In this document: piece after piece, positions 43,991 through 54,163 of the stretch
Layout: every line of letters starts with the position of its first letter
Position numbering within the stretch: the stretch's first letter is position 1
Origin: Anoplopoma fimbria
Lineage: Eukaryota > Chordata > Actinopteri > Perciformes > Anoplopomatidae
Assembly (NCBI RefSeq): GCF_027596085.1
Contig: NC_072453.1
Coordinates: 2,997,448-3,061,447, forward strand
Direction of reading: 5' to 3'
Length of the DNA: 64,000 nt
Made by a program: the position numbers and the translations under genes
Notes under the pieces: model-generated
Told to the model about the DNA's origin: nothing
Seen by the model: the letters and a program-made list of their open reading frames with translations, nothing else
The model's database searches: none

Positions 43991-45424
43991 ACGGAACCTT
44001 TATGAGACCCGGCTGCTTTCTTGATGGTTCCAGATGATATTAACTATTATGTTCCGTTGTGTCTTTGTTGATCTGTTGTGGCAGGATGGTTCGGACCACC
44101 TTAGACAGCCTCTCCAGCATGAACTAAATACTCCAGTTCTGATGAAGTTTCCAACTGACAGCATCCGTTTGGCATAATCAGGGGTTATGCAATGATGCAA
44201 TGTCATTTTCTTTGGCTGAAATATTGTTTTAATGCAGTCATATTTTACAACATTGGGTGGATGCTATATTGCACTGTTCTGTACTGCTCTGCGCCTATAA
44301 TGAACAGCAGCAATTTTAAAAGCAAGAAAAGACAATGGAGGAAGCTCTTCTTAGATCTTAAAGTGACAGAAAAAAAACCAATTTCTTGCTACATGATTAA
44401 AAACAGTCAAAAGCTGTGCTCTGATATGAAAAGTAAATATTTTGCAATTTTGGCATTTAAAACATGAGACACAACAATGCAAAGAAGCCATAATAAAGAT
44501 CCACCTTTCATCAAAGAAATAGATTATGACCAGAAATGTAATATTGAACATTTAACCAGCGACTCATTGTATGGATGTTGGCTTTGGTGCAGAGCTCTCT
44601 GCAATGCACCTGAGGGCACGAGCTCAGCACCAGCAGGGAGCCGTCACGCCCCTGATGTGTCCCTGTTGCTCCTGTCGACCCCTCAGGTCTTAACGGTGCC
44701 CCATGATGGCCGTCCAGCAGCCCCTTTGAATCCGCTGCGAGCAGTGCCACTGCTGCAGGGCAGGGTCATGTGGTCGAGGTCGGAGGTCAAAAGTCAGCAC
44801 TCCAGCGGTGAAGTGCTGATTAAACGGTGCCTTCATCTCTCTCTGATCCTGACCTCTCTGCTGGACATCAAGGGAAGGAGTATGACAGATGAGAAGGGAG
44901 CTCGACCCTCGCACACGCTCAATAGTCACCGGTCCACACATGGCAGGAACGCTGCTGTTGGTTTCTAAATGACTGAGATACACTACTCACTCAGAAGGCA
45001 GATATAAAACAAGAAATTAGCTCTTTTTCAAGAATAGACTCACTATTCCTCACATAGTGCACATGGATTACCCTCAACTTCTGGAGATTGGAAAATACAT
45101 AGTATGTGATTCATATAATTTTTCCACCTGTCAGACACTGTAAGAAACAATCATGTTTCACAGCTGATTTATCCAGGTTCTTACTTTAATACATACTATC
45201 CGTTATCTGTTTTTGCATGAGAGAGTGACTCCACAAACATTAAAACTCATTGCTTTGTTGTCAGCTCGTCAAACAACTAATCCATGTAATATAAATCATC
45301 AGTTAATTTACAAATGTAAAAGAAAATAGTTAAAAATTCTGAAAGAATAATAGGAAATTGGTCTGAATTGCATGTAACTTCGTTTTCTCCTCCCCCAATC
45401 ATTGAGTCATTCATTGATTATCAA
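43991..45424. other. Non-coding stretch with a long chance frame
   Basis: The 163-codon plus frame at 44477-44968 overlaps long minus frames in a GC-rich patch (44580-44960) and shows no domain. No repeat recognised. Confidence 0.45.
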
Positions 45425-45790
45425 CAGAGAGTTGGATGGTAGGAACAATACCACTCTCATGTCTGTGCACCAATTATGCAGCTGCAGCCAGTAGCAGTTT
45501 AGCTGAGCTCATCTGAGCTTAGCATTAAGGCTGGAGAAGGAGAAAAGGGCTAGCATGGCTCTGTCTGAAAGTAACAAAATCCAACTACTAGCACCTCTAA
45601 AGCTCACTGATTAACACTTCATATCTTGTTTGTTTAATCTGCACACAACAACCCGTGTAAAAAAGTGTTAAAAATAAATGTTACTGGGTATTATGAGTCA
45701 GACTATTTATTGGCCAAAGCAGTGACCTCGTGGAGCCACTGCCGATTGCTCGGCAACCTTAAGGGTGATATCAGGAGTCTCCTGCTTCTG
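45425..45790 (+). repeat. Dispersed repeat family D, copy 1
   Basis: ATACCACTCTCATGTCT at 45448-45464, then AGCTCATCTGAGCTTAGC, then AGCACCTCTAAAGCTCACTG at 45590. The same phrases in the same order occur at 51528-51720 and partly at 52735-52850. Class unknown; from memory very common in teleosts. Confidence 0.6.
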
Positions 45791-48700
45791 AGAATGTGAG
45801 AATTACATTTTCTCCACGATTTGAACATGATGCCTGGTTGTCATTATTCTCCAATTCCTCCAAGACAGATTAGCTGCTTGTGTTGCACTTGGCAGACCCT
45901 GTGATTACGCATTCTGGATTATCTGTTCGCTAAATACCAGTGAAATTATGATCCTCGAAGCATGAATATTTTTTCGCATTTTATCTTCATTTAATCACGT
46001 TTACATGTGGCTGTCTGCACCCCAGATCACTGGTGAGTGTACTTTTTGACATTCTGTTTATTTCCTTGGCTCGTGGTACTGCACAGTGCATGCCTATTCA
46101 AATCATTCAATCTTTATCTTTTCTTCTCTACCTCGCCTTGCCACACCTCATTTCTCTTTGCCTTGGCACCACGCTCTCTGCACTTTTCCTGCCCCAGCCT
46201 CTGTCTGTATATACTCTGGTAGGTACATGAACTGTAGTTTTTAGAGGCAGCGTGCACTTGTAGGTCATTAATATCTGAGTTAAATGGTCTGTGACTCTTC
46301 CTGGCCTGGCGAGTAGGCAGAGATGTATAGGTATAGCTGGTACTGCTCCGATCAGACTCCCCCCCCCCCCAAGCAACAGCAGGGTTAAAGCCTCGGATGC
46401 TGAACAGCTATAGCCCTGTTCGCAGTGTATGTAAAAGGATGGAGGAAGGGATGGATATGGGTGTGGAAAAAGGAAAAGACGGGGGAAGTGACATTAATGT
46501 TTGAAAAAAGGGACAGCATAGCTACCTGAGTGAACGTGGTCTCCTGTGTGCATGACTGGCTGAAGCCTAGGTTTAACTGCTGCCCTTCGAGACGCTGTGG
46601 TTTCAGAGATTTACACTTGGCATAATCATGGACTCCAAAGACAGCATATTTACACCGTCCTTGCATCTGAAGTAACCGTGGTCGTATTTGGCAGCGAGGC
46701 CCCGTGGCAATTACTGGTGTTTCCCGTTGAAAAATTGCAATAACTTTGCTTCCACCTTCAGCAAATTTCAACAAACTTTTGGGACAACAAATCAACTGAC
46801 CGCTCCGCTTCCATCTGCAGGCCACCTAGGAGTAGCCCCCCCCCCCCCCCCATGCATCCCCTTTTGCCCCTCCTCCCCTGACAAATCGTTGCTAAACAAA
46901 AACTACTCTTGTTTTCTGCTCTCTCTCGACGCATTCCGCTTCCCACCGCGAGCCACCGACGCTCGGACTCCATGTGTCACCCCCCCGGATGTCATCGGAA
47001 AAAATTGCAGCGGAGAGGGGAGCATCCCTCGTTAGCCGTCGTCATTCCTGATCGAAATAGCGTCCTGCATCAAAACCAAATAAATTTAAACCGTAGTAGC
47101 GGCGGCACCACCCACGGTACGCACACACACCGACCTCCTTCGGTAAACAGACAGGGCTTTTAGCTGGGGCCCCGGTGGTCCGACTGTGGTCCCACCTTGC
47201 ACCAGGGCCGCACTGGCATCCGTTTGAAATCCAAACCTGTCCGAGGAGAGAGATGCTACGCCCTTTTCAGACCTGGCTAGGAACCAGGAACCATAAATGT
47301 GACTCCTAACCTGAGGTGGACAAATGGAGGGGAGGGGGGGGACGTCTGAGGGAGAGAGAGATGCAAGATATGCGAGTGTTTGTGTGTCGGAAAATTTGTG
47401 CACATTTAGTATGATATGTGAGATATAAGGGATCAAGCAGTAAAGGTGTATGTAGGCAGGAGGTGAGGAGTTTTGAAGCTTAGGGAATTTTTACAGTGGG
47501 GTAATATATCTTATGTGGTGTATTTAAAAAAAAAAAACTCAGGGTGCATCAGAGAGGGGTGAAATGCAACAGAAAAACCTCCCTGGTCAGCTCACTTGGA
47601 TTATGAAAGAGGCCATTCAAGGCTGCGGGTGGCAAAAGGTCTGGCACGCGGCTCGAGAAAAACGAAAAACGACGCTCGATTTGAGGGACCGTAGAGCAAA
47701 AACAGGGAAGCCAAAAAAGTTATTCAGTAAACATAGTTGGTTATTTTCTAGAACCTTCCCTACTCATTTGGGGGGTTGGTGTGATGGTGGAACGGTTGAG
47801 TCAGCAACTTTTTTCCATTTACAAAAAAATATTTTATTGAATAACTTATCTTCCTCCAAGATTTAAAATCTATCTTGGCGCAAGTGTGCCTAAAAGAAAC
47901 TTCCATAACCAGGACAACATCATGTGTAAATATCAAAATTCTTAAATGTCTAACTCTCTTACATTTTAATGTATCCCCCTCCAGGACTAAAAGCAAAGTC
48001 ATAACTTTGAATGTCTCTATACTCCAACAGGAGTTCTCACAGGATGTTTGTGGGAGACTTTGTGTGTGAACATGCATATCACCCAGCATGCAAGTGTGGG
48101 CATGGCCGTCCATGCATATATTTTTATTTAGGAGGCAGACACCTGTGGCAAACAAAGAAGGCCTTATATCCCTGCTGCGTGATGGCACTGTCATTCAGCA
48201 GAGCCCCAGCTGCACAGCATTCACTCTGCCCTCGTATTCAAGCTCTGAGCCTGTGAGAGAAGATGAATGGTTGTCATGACAACCCAAAGTGCAACCTCCC
48301 AAACTTTATCACAAGTCACAGAATGGGGTAATGTTTCTTGAGAATCATAGTACATACATTGGTAAACATTTGTATTTATTGTTCTCCATAAAGAATATAT
48401 ATTGTTAAATAATCCCTAGCAAAGTAATTATTGTGTGGTGCACTGATGAAACCGAATTGAATGACATAATAACCACATCCAAATTATACGCCATCTGTTT
48501 CTGTCTTTTCACCAAGTTGTGTTTGTCTGTCCTATCTTGAGATGGATGTTGGTCAAGTGAAAACAAAGGAGCTGTCACAGCAGGAATCCCCCCATCCCCA
48601 TCACCAACCAGCACACAACAAGCTCTTTATAGTGGGCACAGATGAGAGTCAGAGAGCTGTTTGTGTGTAATGTGTGTGTGCAGAGTAGGGGGTTGAATTC

Positions 48701-49158
48701 ATCTTGAAAGCTGAAGAGTTTTCAGATTGTGTGTGATTTGGACTGTTGGACTGAAACATCTCTCCTGTTTGATTTGGAAAAAGAAACATTGCTGGAACAC
48801 AGGACTGTTGATTGTGCTTTAACTAAGTTACAATTGATTCTTATACAACTTCACTGAAATCAAACCCTTTTTAGAATTTTGTTTGAAACCTTTGGTAAAA
48901 CTGTATCTGTAATATGTTAAATGTTTTTGATAAACACCTACTGTTTAAGATAGACAAATCTATCCACCACATTTCTTGTCTGCCCGTCTGCACGGAAAAA
49001 GGGACTTTTGGGGGATGTTATACTCGAATCGGACATTCAGGGGCTACTTAAGTGAGATAAAATGGGTTATGTACTCTGCTTTACTTTGTGGCTTCAGGCC
49101 AGTATCAAGTAAATCTGTTGTAGCGGATATTAAGACACAAAAACCCAAAACAGGGATT
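45791..49158. other. Non-coding; CpG-rich patch at 46880-47220
   Basis: C runs at 46361-46371 and 46839-46852. 46900-47220 is clearly richer in CpG than the flanks and might be regulatory or part of an unseen first exon. A G run lies near 47333-47341. No gene recognised. Confidence 0.45.
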
Positions 49159-49655
49159 CACTATTACGAAACCCGAATTGTCCGGAAAAATGTCCCATTG
49201 GACCGAAAGCCTTGTAACCCGAAAACAAACAACCATTGTTCAGACAGCCCACTTCTACCAAAACTCAAGTACATTGCTAATTATTAAGTAGAACTATTTC
49301 ACTGGACCTCAAAGTTTTTAGCCCTACTATGGAGAAGTTATGACCTGCCCCACTCTTGTTGTACTTGTTGTAAGGTGAGAATATTGGGGTAAACCCATCA
49401 GAGGCAGAGTAGGGCTGGTCATCCCCTCACCATAGTAGGAAAATAATATTATCAATGGGAAGGTCCAATGACTTCATGCTTAATAGTAATTAACCATGTG
49501 CTTCTGTTTGTTAAAGGGAGAGTTTGTATTTTTGGAGCAATGGAGCTGTGGAACAATGGCTGTTTGTTATCTGGATGATGGGCTGTTTGACAAATGCGCT
49601 TCCATCCAAAGGGACATTTTTTGAATTATTGGGGTTTCGGGATAATGGGCCTTCA
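49159..49655. repeat. Degenerate inverted-repeat element
   Basis: The left arm has TTACGAAACCCGAATTGTCC, AAAAATGTCCCATTGGA and ACAAACAACCATTGTTC. The right arm, complemented, has ATCCCGAAACCCCAATAATTC, AAAAAATGTCCCTTTGGA and AACAAACAGCCATTGTTCC. So the arms of about 100 bases match over three blocks in order, about 300 bases apart. No target duplication or reading frame found. Likely a decayed non-autonomous transposon. Confidence 0.55.
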
Positions 49656-51480
49656 GAACAATGGCATGGCACCCACAAAGCAGGTTAAGTCCATTCTTTA
49701 AATACTGTACCATAGAATATGCTTAATTATATCACAGATCAATCAGTTGATTGAAAAGGTAACCTTTTTTTTCATTGTGATGAAGTTCAACCTGTTGTGG
49801 AGTTATAGTAGTTTTGCCTGTCAGGTTTCTGTTGTTTCAAGCTTGAGCGTTGAGGCCTGGTTATCGTCTGCAAACTTTGAATGAGACAAGCAGGGGATGT
49901 AAAATATAAAAGTTGATGCCAAAGCTAGAAGCAAAAAACACATACATTTATCAGTTCTCATTTGTTTCAACTTGTTTTAGTTAATTTATGGTTTGCAATC
50001 AATTGCATGTTTGTGTCTGTTGGAAGGCAGTAGGTAAAATTATATATGCAGTATGAAGACTTTGTGGAGCATATATAAAATGATCTATAGTAGTAGCCCT
50101 GGTATTAGGGTCTCTTTAAACAGTTATAGTGCACCTGTCATGCTTTTACAACACCAGACTACTTTTTCTTCAATGTTATACAGAAATACAGCAGAACAAA
50201 ATGACTATAGCATAAAACAAAAATGAATGTCTTTACCAACTGTTCCTCGAAACTGCCAGCGGCCAAAAGCAAAACTTCACATTTTCCGAGCAATTCTTCT
50301 TTGGGTTTGGAACTAACATGCGGTCAAAAAGGATACGACTTTTACTCACTGCGCTCGCTCCACCTGCTCATTTACCGCTCAGAGTTGCTCTCTCACCCAG
50401 ATGTATGAAAGTTAAACACAAGTAGACAAGGCAAGCTGATGGAAAGCTGCTACACCAGAAAGGTAAATTACAACACTTCATCACAAAATAATTGTTGGAA
50501 CACACCAAGCATCACAGATTAACAAGAACTAACATTATAAGCATATCCAAGGGGCGATTTTTTTTCCGTTTTTAACTGCATTATTTGACGTTCCATGTGT
50601 CACCTCGGCAAACGTCATAGCGCTCGCTAGCTGGCTGCTGCGCCTTGGCACTTTGTTAATGGAGACAGAGAGCGTGACAGAAAGTGAGTGTTTTTTGTAA
50701 AAAAAAAGCACTCTGACAATGAAATTGGGTGTTCTAGAGTGATAAAATAGAAAGAGAAAGCGGGCTATCCATTAAGGCAAACCATTTCTGTTTGGAAAGT
50801 TCTCCCTGGCAGCAAATTCGTCCCAATCATCAAGCTCTAATGTAATCACTTTATGGGGCCAAGGCATAATGAATATAGTGTTTAGGTGTGCAGATCCAGT
50901 CCTGGCCCCTGGTCCTCTAGAGGGAAGTGTACATTTCTGTGGCATCCTGTATTTATTTGAAATACCCTCTGTCTGGTCTCGTAATACAGACACATGCAAG
51001 TGGGCATAGAAACCCTTTTCTATTCCCTCCATTTTCATGATGCGGTTGCGCATTAATGGCACTCTCCATATGTTTTAAAGAAATAAAGCAGTAAAAGTTG
51101 CTCTGCTCTGCCTTCACTCAATTTGTCTACATTTTAAGGGGGAAAAAGCGTACAATTTGTTTCCATTTTTAGGTCAATGTATACAATTTGTCTCCGTTTT
51201 ACTAGAGAGGTATATTTAGATTGCAGGGGTCTTGAGATTTGGCCAACTTGTTGGTTTTCTTACAAACTGTACCCTATGTACGCACATTCGTATAGACGCT
51301 CAGTGTTGGGGTTTTGGATTTTGTTATTGTTTGTTTGGTAAACCCCTTGACAACATTGACACCCTCTTGGGGCATTAAAACCCTCCGCTGAAACCACACT
51401 GAGGAGATTTGTTAGTTTTGAGCTATGCACTGGTTAAAAAAAAAGCTTTTAAATACTTCATTGTCACTAATGCAACAGAA
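49656..51480. other. Non-coding; possible old repeat 50100-50720
   Basis: GCGCTCGCTC and GCGCTCGCTAGC words near 50351 and 50622 suggest related ends, but no aligned inverted repeat was proven. Otherwise nothing recognised. Confidence 0.35.
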
Positions 51481-51748
51481 AAGTACTCATTCACTTTTTA
51501 TGCAGAGAGTGAGATAGATAGTAGATTGATACCACTCTAATGTCTTTGCAGTAATAAGGAACTCGAGCTAAGACACATTTAGCTTAGCTTAGCATAAAGA
51601 CAGGTTAACAGGGACAGTTGAAGAAAGGGGAAACATTTAACCTAGCCATGTCTGAAGGTTAGAAAAATGCTCAGCAACACCCCTTAAGCTCACTAGTTAA
51701 CAATTAGTTTTGCATAAAGTAAGACACAACACGTTAATTAGCTTTACA
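51481..51748 (+). repeat. Dispersed repeat family D, copy 2 (left part)
   Basis: GATACCACTCTAATGTCT at 51528, TTAGCTTAGCTTAGCATAAA at 51579, CTTAAGCTCACTAGTTAACA near 51693. Interrupted at 51749 by the hAT-type element. Confidence 0.6.
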
Positions 51749-52551
51749 TAGGGTGACCATATTTTCATTTGGGAAAACCAGGACACCTTGTCGGGGGGGG
51801 CGGGGGGGGAGTCAACAATTCCTGTAATGAATGAACAGCACAATGAAAGAAATAATGTCGTATCTTAACATCCTTCACTTAACAAGTTAACAATAACTCT
51901 GAACTCGAAATAACACTCACTTAGCCTCAGTAATGAACAAAATAAAGTCTGTTTTGTAGGGCTATTGGGGGGGGGGAATTAACCAATGAGCTGATTTACA
52001 ATCATTGAAAATAATTCACTGTGTGAAATGACCATGCAGCCTCCGCTGCATTCACTGCATCCTCGTTCCCTGGTCTGAGAAAGTACTGTGTGATCGAGCT
52101 AGCACTACCCTCGCCTCGGACAGCTGTTTTGTGCTTCTCGGTGTCCAGGTGGATTTTCAGATCTCTTGCACCTCCATTGGACACCGAGACATATGTGCCT
52201 GCTTTGCACACTGTGCACAAGGCTTCCCATTTGTCTCGACCCGGTCTGAAAGCCGGGAAACTCTTTAGTAATTTGACAATCGTGTAAACGAGCACTTGCG
52301 CTTCGGCATGTTGCTTGCGTATGACTGACAGTCACGTTGTCTACGTTCTGATTAATAGGGCTGACAGCATAGGGGCGGGGATTAGGCTACGTCGCACGCA
52401 GCGCCGTGGGCAGTGCCCTAGTGCATGTAAATGTATGGTCCAAAGAAGGTAATTTTAAAAACCAGGACATTTCCTCACTTTCTAAAAATAACCCGGGACA
52501 GGACGTGAAATACGGACATGTCCCGGGAAATACGGACGTATGGTCACCCTA
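51749..52551 (-). mobile_element. hAT-type transposon remnant, internally deleted
   Basis: Terminal inverted repeats TAGGGTGACCATA...GGTCACCCTA, with CCGGGACATGTCC-type subterminal words. The flanking direct repeat is CTTTACA (51742-51748 and 52552-52558), 7 visible bases where hAT elements make 8. At 803 bp it is far shorter than an autonomous hAT. It encodes only the N-terminal zinc-finger end of a transposase on the minus strand. G runs at 51795-51810 and 51968-51976 lie inside it. Confidence 0.75.
52002..52309 (-). pseudogene. hAT transposase N-terminus, BED-type zinc finger, truncated
   Basis: The probable original start is ATG at 52309-52307 (MPKRKCSFT), which soon meets a stop; a frameshift leads into the open frame ending at 52002. 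That frame has KWEALCTVC with Cys pair CxxC and, about 18 residues on, KIHLDTEKHK with His-x5-His, the metal ligands of a BED finger. It continues SSITQYFLRPG and AAEAAWSFHTV, typical of the region after the BED finger in this group, then stops. The catalytic and dimerisation domains are missing. Confidence 0.7.
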
Positions 52552-52558
52552 CTTTACA

Positions 52559-53060
52559 GGTGCTGTTAGATCTTTGGACAGTGTCAAGCTAGCTATTCCC
52601 CCCAGCTTCCCACGTGATGCTAGTTTAAATTAACCTCCTCCCAGCTTGATGCACATATAAAAGTTGTGTTAACTTTATGCAATAAGGTTATTCCTTTATA
52701 GTAATATTAAAATCCATATTTGGGTTGTAAATATAAGACTACAGCCATCAGCAGGTTAAGTTAGCTTAGCATAAATCTTAAAGCAGCTGGTCTATCGCTG
52801 TCTAAATAAACAAAGCTGCCAACCAGCACCTCTAAACTTACAATATATTTCACATGTTTATCTGTTTCATGGGCGTTGTGCCTGATTTTTTCTCGACCAG
52901 AGGCAGTAGCTAGTTGTGGAGGCTTTGCTAGTTGCTTGGTAACCTCACAGTGGCGACATGGATGTTGGTAACTGTTGTCTTGTGTTGGGGGCAGCAAGCC
53001 CCCAGGAAGATTGCTGGGCTTTGAAGTAAATTTGACAATGTGGCCTAAGGTTGATTTACA
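52559..53060. repeat. Dispersed repeat family D, further fragments in both orientations
   Basis: 52559-52700 carries family phrases in reverse (TTTGGACAGTGTCAAGCTAG). 52735-52850 carries them forward (GACTACAGCCATCAGCAG, TTAGCTTAGCATAAA, CCAGCACCTCTAAA), and GTTGCTTGGTAACCTCACAG at about 52932 matches the end of copy 1. The opposing orientation suggests a palindromic family or two insertions. Confidence 0.5.
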
Positions 53061-53372
53061 ACTTCCAGGTCCATTACGTGGTGCCAAATGGGGCCAGAAT
53101 TTTTTTTATTTCCCATAGACTTAGATTTGGAAGGAGACTTGTCTAGATAAGCAGACCTTTTTGCCGGGTAAATCAACTTTCCAGTATGATCAATTGGTAG
53201 TGTGACGCACACAAAATGTATGGTCACATTTTTGTTTATTTGATTAATATATGATGTAATGTACTGTTAGTTAAAATATTCAATGAAATAGAATAATCTA
53301 TTATACTAACTTCCTCAGAAGTATATTTCACCCTATGGCCAATAGGTGGCAGTGCAGCGCGCAACGTCTTCC

Positions 53373-53445
53373 CATAGCCCGGGAAAACTACCAATGAAGA
53401 CGCCACAGAACTGCCTGCTTCTTCATTTATTCCTGTTTTCACAGG
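53373..53445 (+). repeat. 73-bp direct repeat, left copy
   Basis: Identical to 54041-54113, starting CATAGCCCGGGAAAACTACC and ending CTGTTTTCACAGG. After this copy the sequence continues GTTAGT, which together with the preceding CAG makes a fair splice donor. Confidence 0.95.
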
Positions 53446-54040
53446 TTAGTAATATATGTAAATACAAAATAAACACGATTTAAATAGAGACAAATGTTTA
53501 TAGAACAATTGTTAAAATTTGTGTTTCATGTATTTGTTTAGAGGCAACGTGAGTTCGGTATTAAGACTGACTGTCGGATGCTAACGTTAGCTTAGCTGAA
53601 TGATAGAATAGCAGTACATTCCCCTGGGTTTTCTGGCTCCTGCACATCATAATATTTGTAAATAATTAAGTGATATAAATCTGTATGTTCAATGAGTTGT
53701 GTCACACTGAGTATGTTGGTTAAATGTGACCGAAAGATGTATATTAGTGTTGTGCCTGTTTGTTAGCCTGTGTTAGCGCTCGTTGGTCGTATTGTTAGAG
53801 CGGCGCCGCCATTGTTAACGATCCGTGACGTCACCTACACCACAGTAGCAGTGGGTCCAGTTTTGCTGTTGTGGGACGGTTAGAGAGGGTTTTATGCCCA
53901 GTTGTCCCAGTTATACTGACTGGATGGAGTGTTTAAGTGGGATAGTGAATATATGAATGTGTGAATGTTGCTTATTTAAGTTGTTGTACGTTTATGTGAT
54001 TTTGTGAAAGACAATGCACTTGAAAGAAATATGTAATAAA

Positions 54041-54113
54041 CATAGCCCGGGAAAACTACCAATGAAGACGCCACAGAACTGCCTGCTTCTTCATTTATTC
54101 CTGTTTTCACAGG
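54041..54113 (+). repeat. 73-bp direct repeat, right copy
   Basis: Identical in all 73 positions to the left copy, 668 bases downstream, and directly preceded by AATAAA. It could be a tandem duplication of a unit about 668 bp long, of which only the overlap is repeated, or a feature of an LTR. Confidence 0.95.
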
Positions 54114-54163
54114 CACACATCATCTGCACACAGGCTCTCTAGCACTGAGACCTGTAACAGTAG

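Larger units (their letters stand above)
53201..54159 (+). mobile_element. Possible solo LTR
   Basis: Starts TGTGACGC and ends CTGTAACA, within a 4-bp direct repeat GTAG (53197-53200 and 54160-54163). It contains a GTGACGTCAC motif at about 53825, a CpG-rich GCGGCGCCGCC stretch near 53803, and AATAAA at about 54035. These fit a U3-R-U5 arrangement. Against it: the start word also resembles a repeat phrase I vaguely recall, and 4-bp matches are weak. No internal retroviral or gypsy genes are present. Confidence 0.3.

Noticed and set aside
44477..44968. 163-codon plus-strand frame
   Set aside because: The same GC-rich patch is open on the other strand too, and no family is recognisable in either.
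53373..54113. CRISPR array or phage att sites
   Set aside because: Only two repeats 668 bp apart in a eukaryotic, transposon-bearing window.
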